A stretch of 23,286 nt of DNA from Chara braunii (GCA_003427395.1 BFEA01000093.1:2890859-2914144); one strand, 5' to 3'; shown: positions 1-9,150, counted from the stretch's first letter. Numbers and translations: made by a program. The notes: generated by a model not told the origin, from the letters alone.

Positions 1-34
1 CACCAAGGGCCTCACCACACCACTCTCGAAATGG
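1..34. other. Chimeric 34-bp contig-edge fragment identical to 21655-21688
   Basis: These 34 bases are an exact copy of 21655-21688, part of the foldback repeat cluster at the other end of the window, and they stop where the sequencing adapter at 35-72 begins. I infer that this is the far half of a mate-pair or transposase-chimeric read, not true flanking DNA. A real dispersed copy of the same repeat is possible but less likely, given the abrupt adapter junction. Confidence 0.8.
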
Positions 35-70
35 CTGTCTCTTATACACATCTAGATGTGTATAAGAGAC

Positions 71-72
<2 letters not shown>
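35..72. other. Nextera (Tn5 mosaic-end) junction adapter, assembly contamination
   Basis: The sequence is CTGTCTCTTATACACATCT followed directly by its exact reverse complement, a 38-bp perfect palindrome. The 19-base unit is the Tn5 mosaic end used in Nextera libraries, and two head-to-head copies form the junction adapter of Nextera mate-pair libraries. It is synthetic and should be trimmed. DNA on its two sides need not be adjacent in the genome. Confidence 0.97.
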
Positions 73-113
<41 letters not shown>

Positions 114-121
114 AGGGAGGG
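73..121. repeat. (GA)n then (GGGA)n microsatellite
   Basis: An uninterrupted GA run of about 35 bases is followed by GAGG/GGGA units. It lies directly against the adapter, so its length and left edge are unreliable. Confidence 0.9.
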
Positions 122-192
122 TTTACCTCGATTGACCTGGTGATGTTGCTGTGAGAAGGAGATAGTACTTCGCTTCTGAAGGATGGTGATAG

Positions 193-405
193 TGCTTTGA
201 GAAGGAGACAGAGGGTTGTCTGGTGTCATTCTCCATTGTGGTACAAACTTACGATGCGGGCCAATTTCGAAGTGCAAATTCACAAGAAAGCACAATGACT
301 GCTTTGAGAAGGAGACAGAGGGTTGTCCGATGTCATTCTCCATTGTGGGACAAACTTACGATGCGGGCCAATTTCGAAGTGCAAAATTCACAAGAAAGCA
401 CAATG
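193..405. repeat. Two-copy tandem duplication, period 107 bp
   Basis: Copy 1 (193-299) and copy 2 (300-405) begin with TGCTTTGAGAAGGAGACAGA and differ by a few substitutions and one A insertion. The open frames read across it are repeated versions of the same peptide and show no protein-family signal. Confidence 0.9.
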
Positions 406-1016
406 CCGTCCAATTGCAAAAGAAGTGAATGAAGAAAGAAAGAAGAAGAAGATGTACACCAGCAAAAGACCAATGACAATCCCCCTTTCTCTCGCCAAGC
501 AGGTCCTCCTCCTTGTCGCCTCCTCTGCTGTGCAAAAGACAACGCAAAGCAGCTATGTCTGCTGCTGTTCAGGCCGCCATGCCTGACTCTGCCTTGAAGC
601 CTTCTTGGTGCGGCGCAACGCCCACTGGGCCTTCCAGATGCAGCGCCTAACAAGGTGATGAAGATGGCGTCCACCATAACCAGGCAAGTACCTCGCCACT
701 CTCCTCCTTGGTCCCCTCCTCCTCCCTCTACCGGGGAAGCTCCACCATAGCTAAGGTGGAAGCTCTGGGCCTTCTCCCTCTTCGTAGCGCTGCTTCTCTC
801 AGCGCTCTTCCTTCCAGCAGCGCGCACCCACTCGTCGCGTCCACTCTCCCAAAGAATTCAGCATCCTAAGCCCCAACTTGCATACCGTGAATGAGGTGGA
901 ACACTTCACTCCTCCTGGAGATATAGCGGCCTACCTGCCTCTTGGGCGGGGACTTCCAGGCAGCGGGGCCTCCAAGCAACCGGTACCTCCTCCCTTTCGG
1001 AGCGAAACATCATTGC
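406..1016. other. No recognisable gene
   Basis: The stretch has short open frames on both strands, including a 164-codon frame on the minus strand at 333-827. Its translation is low-complexity and matches no domain I recognise. No convincing exon with GT-AG borders and a family motif was found. It could hold upstream exons of the TPR-like gene that I cannot recognise. Confidence 0.5.
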
Positions 1017-1129
1017 AGGCTCTGATATCGTCCGCACAGGCCGCAGACTCTAGGCGGGTACCAGGCAAAGTAACCTGAGTCTAGGGCCTGTGCGGACGAT
1101 ATCAGAGCCTTGCCTGGTACCCGCCTAGA
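1017..1129. repeat. Two interlocking perfect inverted repeats (A-B-A'-B')
   Basis: Arm A (1017-1042) is the exact reverse complement of A' (1085-1110), 26 bp. Arm B (1049-1068) is the exact reverse complement of B' (1110-1129), 20 bp. The order A, B, A', B' means the two pairings cross, as in a pseudoknot, so they cannot both form as simple nested hairpins. A' and B' abut and share one base. I do not know its function. Templated insertion during break repair, or a rearranged foldback element, are both plausible. Confidence 0.93.
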
Positions 1130-1228
1130 CCTAGCCTACCAGCTACCGGGCCTCTAAAAATACCAACTTTTTGTCTTCTTCTGCTCGGCCTGCAGTTCCC
1201 GACTCATCCACCACCACTTGAGTGGTAC

Positions 1229-1320
1229 CGGCCAACCTGCTACTTGAGTGTTTTCCCCCGCTGCCCCAAGTGTCGCAGGCCCTACTTCCCGCTACTTGAG
1301 TGCTTTCCCCGCTGCAACCC
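1229..1320. repeat. Short imperfect direct repeat
   Basis: Two copies of GCTACTTGAGTG followed by a T/C-rich run and CCCCGCTGC occur about 55 bp apart. They look like a small old tandem duplication. No coding meaning is evident. Confidence 0.6.
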
Positions 1321-1441
1321 TCAGAGTCACAGCCACAGGTAAGTATCGGCCCTCGTGGGCCTTCCAAACAAAGAAGTGCCCTGGCGGGCCACACACACAC
1401 TCAGATCGACAAGCACTCAGACAGGCATGCGAACCAGCAAG

Positions 1442-1445
<4 letters not shown>

Positions 1446-1501
<56 letters not shown>
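1446..1501. repeat. (CA)n microsatellite
   Basis: About 28 uninterrupted CA units. Threonine-histidine and cysteine-valine frames read through it are artefacts of the repeat. Confidence 0.97.
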
Positions 1502-1504
<3 letters not shown>

Positions 1505-1772
1505 TTAGAAAAGTCAGTAGAACGCGGGAAATCTCAGCAAGACATTCATTCCAACAGCACAAACTCGCAAATCAGCAGTGTTCTCAGTCTGTGTTTTGGC
1601 GGGTCATTGCAATCGCGTGATATATATTGTGTGGGAAGGGACTTCGTATATTGGCAAGGTGTTTGTAAGAGAGCCATTGCTTTCATCTGCACTAGAGGGT
1701 CAGGACTGTGATTGCTGTGGTAAGATAGAAGGGAGAAGAGGCGTTTTATCAATTGATTCTCATTTGAGTTTT

Positions 1773-1791
1773 CCTCCTCCTCCTCCTCCTC

Positions 1792-1822
<31 letters not shown>

Positions 1823-1835
1823 CACTACTACTACT
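1773..1835. repeat. (CCT)n(ACT)n compound microsatellite
   Basis: Seven CCT units (1773-1793) run into about fourteen ACT/CTA units with one CCA interruption. The pyrimidine-rich run ends 32 bases before the 3' splice site at 1867/1868, so it probably forms part of the upstream intron's acceptor region. Confidence 0.95.
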
Positions 1836-1867
1836 CTGTGCTTTGTCTTGACAATACCCTGGTGCAG

Positions 1868-1962
1868 GTAATGACAAGGCAGCAAGGAAGGTGCTTATGG
1901 AAGGGCTTGCTGCCAACCCAGGCAACAAACATCTTAGCCATTCCCTGGCACTGCTTGAACAG
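1868..1962 (+). CDS. Internal exon of a TPR/HAT-like repeat protein
   Basis: This 95-bp exon follows an acceptor ending CCTGGTGCAG and is followed by a GTGACG donor. The first two bases complete a codon; the remaining 31 codons end exactly in CAG, so the next exon starts in phase 0. The translation includes ARKVLMEGLAANPGN, the helix B pattern of a tetratricopeptide or HAT repeat (small residue, VL/F, A/G, then NP), then a new helix ending LALLEQ. Such repeats stack as helical pairs and bind proteins or, in organelle HAT proteins, RNA. I cannot tell which applies. Upstream exons are not recognisable in the window, so the gene is incomplete at its 5' side. The match of phases with the exon at 5628 supports the model. 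Confidence 0.72.
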
Positions 1963-2404
1963 GTGACGAATCTCCTCCTCAGAGACCCTGCCTCACCCCA
2001 CCTTATCCTCGCTAAAGTTACCTTGTTGCTTGTCTTTCAGGAGAGCAGCACCTATGGATTCTTCCCCCCCCCTCTCTTCAAGCCTCCGACATCTACACCG
2101 CTCCGACATCTACTCCCCTTCCTCTCTCTACTTTTTGTTAAACTAACTTTGTTTCTTTTCACCCTTAAAAGACATGGATGTTCCTAAGTGTTCTCCTAAG
2201 TGGGTACGGGGACCCCCACTTTTCGGCTCTTGGGTTGATGGGTCCACAACTGAAATTAGAGTCTGGGGGTCAGATTTTATGTTGCTGCCTTTTTTTTTTC
2301 CGTTTTCTTGCAAATCTTTGCCTGTTTTTGGTGTGGTTCAAGGTTGCTGTGTGCCATATTTTGTCTCTTTTCAAGTCTTTTGGGAACATTGGAACTTCCT
2401 CTGC

Positions 2405-4340
2405 TGACGTTTCGGAAAGCCCGTTCGGACCTGGTCAGAGATGACTTCTGGACCCGAGTCATCAGGGCCTGGCGCCAACTCCCGCTGCCTGACCATCCCC
2501 CACCAACCAGGAGGGAGGAGGTGATGCGTCAGCCTCTTTTTGGGAACAGGAGGATAACAGACCGGCACTGTAGGGTGTATTGCAGCTCGGACACCCCGTG
2601 GAACAGTTGGGTCAAAAAAGGCATAACCCGAATAAAAGACATATGGGACACAGAAGTGGGTGAGTGGAAAACGGGGCGACAACTGAGAACCATATTAAAG
2701 CACTGCCACAAGATTGAGGAGCACATCGAGTTGTTGACCTCTGCAGTTCCCCTTGACTGGGTGCGCATCCTGTGAAGAGGGCCACGACTAATAGAAGGGG
2801 ACTGGGTAGCTGCCCCGGGGGATCCGGAAAGTGTAGGCAATGTGGTGGAGGTAAGAACAGACCAAACGTTGGTAAACCTTTTCCACCTAGACAAGGAAAA
2901 TAAACTCACCCGGTACCGCTCAGATGTGATCAGATGGTGGAGAACAGCAGACCTACACAGGATACGAGTGCTGCGGGATAAGGATGTTTGGATTGCATAT
3001 CAGCCAAACACCCCCGTGTTGGAGCTACCCTTTGACCCCGACGAATGGCAGTGGGTTCCCACGCGAAAACCCAGGTCAGGGACGAATCTAAAACTACACA
3101 CTCTCTCAGTGAAGGCCACATATCGTCTGCTACGACCAAAGGTGAACATAAAAGATATAGTGAAGGGCTGATGGAGGTCACACTTGAATGTAGGAACTGG
3201 GGCATCCGATGGTTCACCGCCACAAGGTCTAGGCCTGCGAAGATGGCCTCTCTTCAACCACAGATAGAACACCGCTGCCTGCACACCAATGACTGGTTGA
3301 TAGATCACACATACCTGGAACAAACAGGGCGGGCATTACCATGGTGCAAGTCATGCCACACTGCCTTTCCCCCCCGCAGGATCTCTGAAACCATAGAGCA
3401 CATATTCATTGAGTGCCCAGGGGCTATTCTTACATGGCGGTGGTGGGATAGGATCTGGACCCAGTTGGGTACTGAATCCCGTTGGCCATGGGATTGGGGG
3501 GCCATATTATGCGAGGCATGGTCCTCCCCCGCTGACAATACCTTTGAAAACAACATGTTCAAGTTAGGAAGGAGAGCGGTCATGTGGACCCTCTGGAGGA
3601 AACGTTGTATACATGCTATGGAGGGGGTCCGCATAACTGGGGAAGAGGCCACAGATATGACAAGGCAATACATTCAACAAGAACTCATGGTTGACTGGCA
3701 AAAAATTAAAATCCAACTCGACCAATATCATTCGGTCACCAATTTTCTGGAGACTGGTTGGGCAGTGAGAATGGGGGTTGGATCACATCTGTTAGATGGG
3801 AGGGCAAGCCTGCCCAGGAAGGCAACCAGGAGGAATTCAGGAGTGACTACCGTATCTGTTTCAGAGACTGGACTACTGTGGGTCAGGCGATCGCACTGTG
3901 ACCTGCCACAGAATTTCCCGACCCCTTCCCACCCCACCAAGTGGCGATGGTGGATGTGCAATGGTACGGAGCAGACTGAACGGGCGATACAGGGCAGACA
4001 TGGAGAGGACGGGTACCCAGAGGACCGGCAGCATACCTCCTCAAGCAACACAGCGAGATGACAACCCATATTGCTCCATATTACTCCATACTGCAGGGGC
4101 AAGAGAGGATGGCTTATTGTTGTCAAATGAATGTTGGTTGTGGCATCTGCCGAATTAGGAAAAGCTGTGGGTGTGGATTGACTGAGGAACAGAAGTCACG
4201 CCTTTTGTGCCAAAGGACAGAACAGGATGGGACGCTGGCATCTGCCGGATTAGGAAAAGCTGTGGGTGTGGATTGGCTGGGGAGCAGAAGTCACGCCTTT
4301 TGTGCCAAAGGACAGAACAGGATGGGACGCTGGACCAGGT
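2405..4340 (+). mobile_element. 5'-truncated, degenerate LINE (ORF2 C-terminal part with zinc-binding domain)
   Basis: The conceptual translation from about 2411 corresponds to the part of a non-LTR retrotransposon ORF2 that follows the reverse transcriptase core: a region around QPLFGNRRITD, then tryptophan-rich sequence, then the zinc-binding domain found at the end of plant LINE polymerases. The zinc ligands are visible: CKSC at 3345-3356 and H-x4-C (HIFIEC) at 3399-3416. The frame is broken by one in-frame TGA at 2773-2775 and by a shift from frame 1 to frame 3 near 3150-3175. It ends at a stop at 4059-4061. Endonuclease and polymerase motifs are absent, so the copy is 5'-truncated, as is usual for LINEs. 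No poly-A tail or target-site duplication was evident and both ends are approximate. It lies in sense orientation in the TPR-like gene's intron. It is not functional. Confidence 0.85.
4141..4333. repeat. Two-copy tandem duplication, period 95 bp, in the LINE 3' region
   Basis: Copy 1 (4141-4235) and copy 2 (4236-4333) both start TGGCATCTGCCG and are nearly identical. They lie just downstream of the LINE stop codon and so probably in its 3' untranslated region, where some LINEs carry tandem units. A related phrase, GACGCTGGACC, recurs near 4610, so the LINE 3' end may reach that far. Confidence 0.85.
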
Positions 4341-5517
4341 TTCCACCAACGAGACTCCATCTCCATATGTAAAAAACAAAAAAGGCCAGCAACGTCAACA
4401 GAATGGGTACTTCAAAGGCAGGGAGTGGCAGGAACCAGGGTGAGATAGCAAATATCTGGCGCCAAGTTCAGGGAGAAGAGGTTTCCCCCCCGCCCAACCT
4501 CCTCCTCAGGCAATCCCCTGGACCCCAGGGTAATCAGTGCTGGCAGGAATATCCCACACTTTTTTCCTGATGTGATTTGTTCTGATTTGAACTCTGTCTA
4601 TGTAAAAGACGCTGGACCCAGTTTCCAGCAGGTGCTGCTCCCCACCAATAGATGGAGCCCTCCCCAGGTGCTAGTGCTGTCTACGAGCACCACAAGCACT
4701 GAAGGAAATTTCTAAAAAAACTCCAAAATTTGAGTGTTGGTGAAATGCGCAAGAAAGGTGTCACAAGCCATCTGATTTCACCACTGGTGGAGTGCAAGAA
4801 CACCCACCTCCCGAGGCCTATCATCCAGCCTCCGAAACAACCTCGATAATGTTGCAAAATTTGCCATGAGCATAACGTTCTCTCAGCAGAGTCTCAAGCT
4901 TCGGCCGGCACTTCCAGAAATCCGGTTGTGGAGAGACCGCGCCCTCTGCCATCGATTTGTGACTGCCGCCCTTCGGTTCCCCTACTACGGTGGCTCTGTC
5001 AACCTTCTCATTATCATTATCGAGGGAGGCCGATCCCGTGATTGCATATTTGCCGGCGTCTTCGACTTTGCCTTGCAGTTTTATAAGCTTTTTTCTGCCC
5101 TTTCGTTTTCTCTTGGCAGTTAGGGAAAATGATGTTCACTCTGTGAAACGGTGGCAATCTTGGTTTATAATTTATAAATGGCCTTTACAAATGGTCGCAC
5201 AAATTGTCTGGAAATTCAGGGGGCCTCCATATCTTTTGCGGAGCTTTGTCGACTGCGTAACAGGTAGCTCAGCATAAAAATCTTCTGCCCCTTTCTTTTT
5301 CAACACACAACTGTAAACCCTGAAGCAAATTCCACTGTAGTCCTTTTCCATTGTGTCTTTTTCCATTGTAGTCTTTTAGGCTCTCAGCTTGGTAATTAGT
5401 TTTAAGTTTTAACTTTTATGACAATAGTCACAGTAGCAATTTTTACAACAGTCAAAGTTTCCCAAATTGGTGGGATAACCATGCTAATGTGTTGTGTGTG
5501 TGGGTTGCGTCTATTCC

Positions 5518-5519
<2 letters not shown>

Positions 5520-5585
<66 letters not shown>
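5520..5585. repeat. (TG)n microsatellite close to a 3' splice site
   Basis: About 33 TG units on the coding strand of the TPR-like gene, ending about 42 bases before the acceptor at 5627. TG runs near acceptors can change exon recognition in other genes; that this happens here is inference. Confidence 0.97.
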
Positions 5586-5586
<1 letters not shown>

Positions 5587-5627
5587 TGTGGGCATGTGAG
5601 TGAGAGGACATGACACTGTGCATTCAG

Positions 5628-5900
5628 GACAATGGCAACTACAATGTTGCATGGCGAGTTCTGACAAAGGCGCTCACGAAGAACCCTCGAGACTCGTGTT
5701 TATGGAGAGGCCTCGCCCATGTCGAGCTGCACCGTGGCAGAGAACACAAGGCAAAAGAATGTTTTCGGAAGGGAGCAAAATTGGGGAGCAAACGTTGTTT
5801 CGCCGAACTGATTGAGCTGGAGACAAAGAGAGAGGAAAGCCATGATCAGCACGAAAAGCAGCCGGCCAGTCCAGTCATTAACCCGCGCATGAAGAGTTGA
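5628..5900 (+). CDS. Last coding exon of a TPR/HAT-like repeat protein
   Basis: The exon starts after the acceptor GTGCATTCAG in phase 0, continuing from the CAG that ends the exon at 1962, and reads 90 codons to TGA at 5898-5900. It begins DNGNYNVAWRVLTKALTKNP, which carries the helix B signature of a TPR (A..VL.KAL..NP). LWRGLAHVELHRGR then gives the helix A pattern (W..LA..E...G) of a second repeat, whose helix B (KAKECFRKGAKLG) follows. After the repeats comes a charged Glu/Lys/Gln-rich tail with no domain I recognise. With the upstream exon this makes roughly two and a half repeats of an unnamed protein. The name of the protein and its compartment cannot be told from these C-terminal exons. 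Confidence 0.78.
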   Translation, partial: DNGNYNVAWRVLTKALTKNPRDSCLWRGLAHVELHRGREHKAKECFRKGAKLGSKRCFAELIELETKREESHDQHEKQPASPVINPRMKS

Positions 5901-6538
5901 CTGCTGGGGGAGAATGGTCCTCGCTCCACTACTCTGACATGCACAAAAGACAAAATTACGGCTGTGTAACTGCGCATGGCACATTTTTTTGCACATTTGG
6001 TAAAAACTAAATAGTGCAGTGAGGTTCGATACCCCACTCACGCACCATTGCCGCACACTTCCGGTCTACTTGCTTGCTCAGCAAATCACGGGTGGGAACA
6101 GCTCAGCCAAATGGTATCTGAGGTGAACAGAACTACTCTTATCTGGCTATACTTTGCTGGAGCTCACTCTGCTTTTCTTGTGTAGAAGGTGTAAAAAAAA
6201 ATTGTATGAAATAGGGCAGGCCAGGTCGTGTTGTCCTTGGACAATTATAGCCCAGTGCTAAATGTTTTAGTATCATTCTATCACCCCTTCTCAGTCAACC
6301 AGCTTAGCTGCTTGATTGTTTTCGCTAAAAAACCGTTGTCTTTAGGAGTTGCCTGTCCTCTTGAGAGTTACATAAGCCCTTGTAACTTGACGTCAACAGC
6401 AGAGTTGTGTCAAGTTTTGTGCCATGTTCATTTTATGTATACAAGTGAACCAACCGCGGTGAAGCTGCGGCCCAGCGCCAGCCCCACCCCAGGCACGACC
6501 ATTATCTGGCTGGGGTGACATTGAGGGTGTTTTCTTTC
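5901..6538. other. 3' flank of the TPR-like gene, no gene seen
   Basis: This should contain the 3' untranslated region. No canonical AATAAA was noticed close to the stop. Short open frames lack any family signal. Confidence 0.5.
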
Positions 6539-6571
6539 CCTTTTTTTTTCTTGGGGGGGGGGGGGGGGGGG
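6539..6571. repeat. Poly-T/poly-G homopolymer tract
   Basis: A T-run (6539-6549), then C and TT, then 19 consecutive G (6553-6571). Homopolymers of this length are often miscounted in short-read assemblies. The G-run could form a quadruplex, but that is inference. Confidence 0.9.
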
Positions 6572-6752
6572 TGGTGTTTGTTTTCGAACGTGAGGGACGC
6601 TCAGCATTCGGGGGGCCGTCGGCCAAGGCATCACCACGCCGTCGGATCCCTTGTAAATCAGTACTATTTTATTGTGGTAACCACTGAATTCAAACTCCCG
6701 TCTTTAATTCAATAGTTTCATGTCTGCATCAACTGAGCAGCCTGACAGTGTG

Positions 6753-6755
<3 letters not shown>

Positions 6756-6801
<46 letters not shown>

Positions 6802-6802
6802 N

Positions 6803-6871
<69 letters not shown>
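6756..6871. repeat. (GA)n microsatellite with an assembly gap (N at 6802)
   Basis: About 115 bases of GA repeat with a single N at 6802. The phase of the repeat differs on the two sides of the N, so this is a scaffold join inside a microsatellite of unknown true length. Arg-Glu and Leu-Ser frames across it are artefacts. Confidence 0.97.
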
Positions 6872-7178
6872 CCGAACAGAGATGGGCTGCACAGAGGTCG
6901 CTTTCTTTATCAGGTCAACCAGCGTCCAAGCATACCGCTAGCGATAGATAGAATGTCCAATCTTTTGTCCATTAATAATAACAAACTCTTTTGTTTTTCT
7001 AAGCACAGCGTAAGCAAATTCCACTGTGTCAAGCACGCCGATGGGCGACCATCTTGCACTGTTCAGAGAGCACTTGTTACGGCTGAACAGAACGTTTTAC
7101 TACGGTCTATCAGTTAAACTCTTGACTCGATTTATTATTATGGAGAATTATTGTATCAAGATTTGAATATTCGAGAAC

Positions 7179-7292
7179 ACTTTTGCAAAATGAGAACGAA
7201 TCTTCTGCTAGAACATGGAAAGATACACCACCGGAATACTTTTGCAAAATGAGAACGAATCTTCTGCTAGAACATGGAAAGATACACCACCG
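7179..7292. repeat. Two-copy tandem duplication, period 59 bp, related to the 21.2-21.8 kb repeat
   Basis: Copies at 7179-7233 and 7238-7292 are identical over about 55 bp, beginning ACTTTTGCAAAATGAGAACG, and are separated by GAAT. The reverse complement of the unit is clearly related to the interior of the foldback elements at 21222-21275 and 21760-21837, sharing the words TGCAAAATGA and TAGAACATGG. Confidence 0.88.
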
Positions 7293-7520
7293 TATTTTTT
7301 GTCTTTTGTGCATCCACTGAGTGGTGGACTAAGGCAAGGAGAAACAACACGTGCAAGGCGAAGAGGGGTGAGAGCCTATCACAACAACAAAAAAGAAAAC
7401 ACGCACAAAAGAAATAGGATACAATACTGAAGAAAGCGAATGAATCTGTCGTCCCCCTGTGCTATGTGTGTCTGCTCAGCCGAAGAGTTGTTCTATGAAC
7501 TGTATAAAACTATATTCTCA

Positions 7521-7706
7521 CATCCGCTATTTCTTTTAGTAGTTTATAGGATGCAATTTACATAATTCATTTTCGGATACAATTTATATAATTCATTTCA
7601 GCTGCGCTTCTGCATCCGCTATTTCTTTTAGTAGTTTATATAGGATGCAATTTATATAATTCATTTTCGGATACAATTTATATAATTCATTTCAGCTGCG
7701 CTTTTG
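7521..7706. repeat. Two-copy tandem duplication, period 92 bp
   Basis: Unit 7521-7612 begins CATCCGCTATTTCTTTTAGT and repeats at 7613-7706 with a 2-bp TA insertion and about two substitutions. Each unit contains two imperfect internal copies of a 26-bp AT-rich phrase (GATACAATTTATATAATTCA type), so the structure is nested. Confidence 0.92.
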
Positions 7707-8490
7707 ATTTCTCCTCAGAATTTGATGAGTGGCCCTGAGGTTGAGATGGGAGGAATGCTGCTCGTCCCCTCAGGCATTTGTCTTTTTTTGTCTTGCGTTC
7801 ATAAGTTTCATGCATTCTGCAGTGCTATGTGGCAAAAAGAGGGGAACTGTCAAGAGACCGTCCTATCCATGAAGTTGATTGTGGAATCGTGGAGCTATTC
7901 TCCAGAATGGGGAGTGGTGCCAGCAATTCTGAGGGCTCAGAGGGAACGGGAAACAGTTCCAGCAATTCAAAGGGCCCAGGAATGGGAAAGCGGTTCCAGT
8001 TAATCCAAGGGCCCAGAGGCAATGGAAAGCGGATTCGGCAATCCTGATGATGCCCAAGCCACGCTCTTAGGGCTCACTCCACGACTGTTGACATGCACGA
8101 CACGGCAATTCTAGCAGTGAGTAGCGAAAGGAGACTCCTTATTGCACTTGCATACCCACGTGTACAAATGAAGCAGCATTGTTCTTCTACATCATGACAT
8201 TCCCAGTAACAGGCACGTGAGTATTCTGTATGGCCCTCGACGGTGCAAATCCGGGAAGATGGGTGATGCCGTGCCAACGAGCTGGTGCAGTGTGGGTGTA
8301 TGTGGGCTGGGCTGGGTTGCATCATGTGAACCGGACCATGTGGTGCAGGTCACATTATGTGTGTCCTTGATGGTACGATTTAAAGGATCTCATTGTTCAA
8401 CCAATTATGCTGCTCTAGCTACTGCTGAGAATGTAGCACGGGCTGCTATTCCATTAGGAATTAAGTATTAAGTCAGTTGAAGTGAGAATC
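7707..8490. other. No recognisable gene
   Basis: Short frames occur on both strands, up to 99 codons at 7704-8003 (+) and 84 codons at 8217-8471 (+). No motif, splice pattern or family resemblance was convincing. Confidence 0.45.
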
Positions 8491-8493
8491 GAA

Positions 8494-8685
8494 GTCCCGT
8501 TGTGATAGTAGAGAACATAAAGAGTATTTATGGCCTGGCTCTTTCAACAACCATTCATAACATTCATAACACTATCTGCAGTCCTGGAACCATTCATAAC
8601 ACTATCTGCAGTCCCGTTGTGATAGTAGAGAACCTAAAGAGTATTTATGGCCTGGCTCTTTCAACAACCATTCATAACACTGCCC
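8494..8685. repeat. Two-copy tandem duplication, period 117 bp
   Basis: Copy 1 (8494-8610) and copy 2 (8611-8685, shorter) start GTCCCGTTGTGATAGTAGAG. A smaller duplication of the phrase ATTCATAACACTATCTGCAG lies within copy 1. Confidence 0.9.
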
Positions 8686-8705
8686 ACAATGCTCCTGAAT
8701 AGGGA

Positions 8706-9150
8706 GGGACCCACAAGTTTTCAGAACTAGAGAAATTTCCAGCGTCTGTTTCCAATTCACATGACAAAACAAAATGCTGGCGTTTCTTTCCATGTTTGAG
8801 AGGAAAAGACGATATCAATTTGCACTCTTAGCAGTAGTGAAGCGAGGCCCATTGTCACAAAGAAAATCTACGAAAATTGGAAAAACAGATCTGTAAACAA
8901 CACATCCTTCTCCTGAGACGGCACGTGGAGCGAAGTGCAGCTTCTCATCCATAAACAACACATCCATGACAATCAACCTTCCTCCCCAGACGGGACACGG
9001 AGCCAAAAGAATTACAAAACAAATAGCCAGTGCTGCTACCCATACAAAGTGGTAGAATGCATTCACTACTAATTGTAATAAACGGATCAGTCAGAAGCGC
9101 ATCAGCGGTGAACAAACATTCTTTTACAATACAAAGAATATAATATTAGC
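8706..9150. other. No recognisable gene
   Basis: Nothing coding is supported. A copy of the GCGAGGCCC repeat-end core occurs at about 8843-8857, an outlier of the family clustered at 20455-22792. Confidence 0.4.

Larger units (their letters stand above)
1963..5627 (+). other. 3.7-kb intron of the TPR-like gene
   Basis: It begins GTGACG and ends GTGCATTCAG, with a possible branch sequence ACATGACAC about 15 bases upstream. Both flanking exons are in phase 0 here. The intron contains a broken LINE in sense orientation (about 2405-4340) and a long (TG)n run that ends about 42 bases before the acceptor. From about 4340 to 5500 I see nothing recognisable. Confidence 0.7.

Noticed and set aside
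333-827. 164-codon minus-strand open frame
   Set aside because: It crosses the 107-bp tandem duplication, has low-complexity Arg/Gly/Ser and poly-Ser/Phe stretches, and shows no family signature or exon borders.
878-1078. 66-codon plus-strand frame running into the interlocking inverted repeats
   Set aside because: It ends within the inverted-repeat structure and no domain or splice pattern supports coding.
1248-1711. His/Thr-rich plus-strand frames
   Set aside because: They are translations of the (CA)n microsatellite.
6018-6042. GAGGTTCGATACCCCACTCAC, resembling a tRNA T-arm or B box
   Set aside because: No acceptor stem, D-arm or anticodon arm can be laid out in the 60 bases upstream, so no tRNA gene is supported.
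6704-6951. Arg-Glu and Leu-Ser repeat frames
   Set aside because: They are artefacts of the GA microsatellite and cross an N.
8217-8471. 84-codon plus-strand frame ending AENVARAAIPLGIKY
   Set aside because: The end looked briefly like a ribosomal-protein helix, but no motif of any family holds over the frame.
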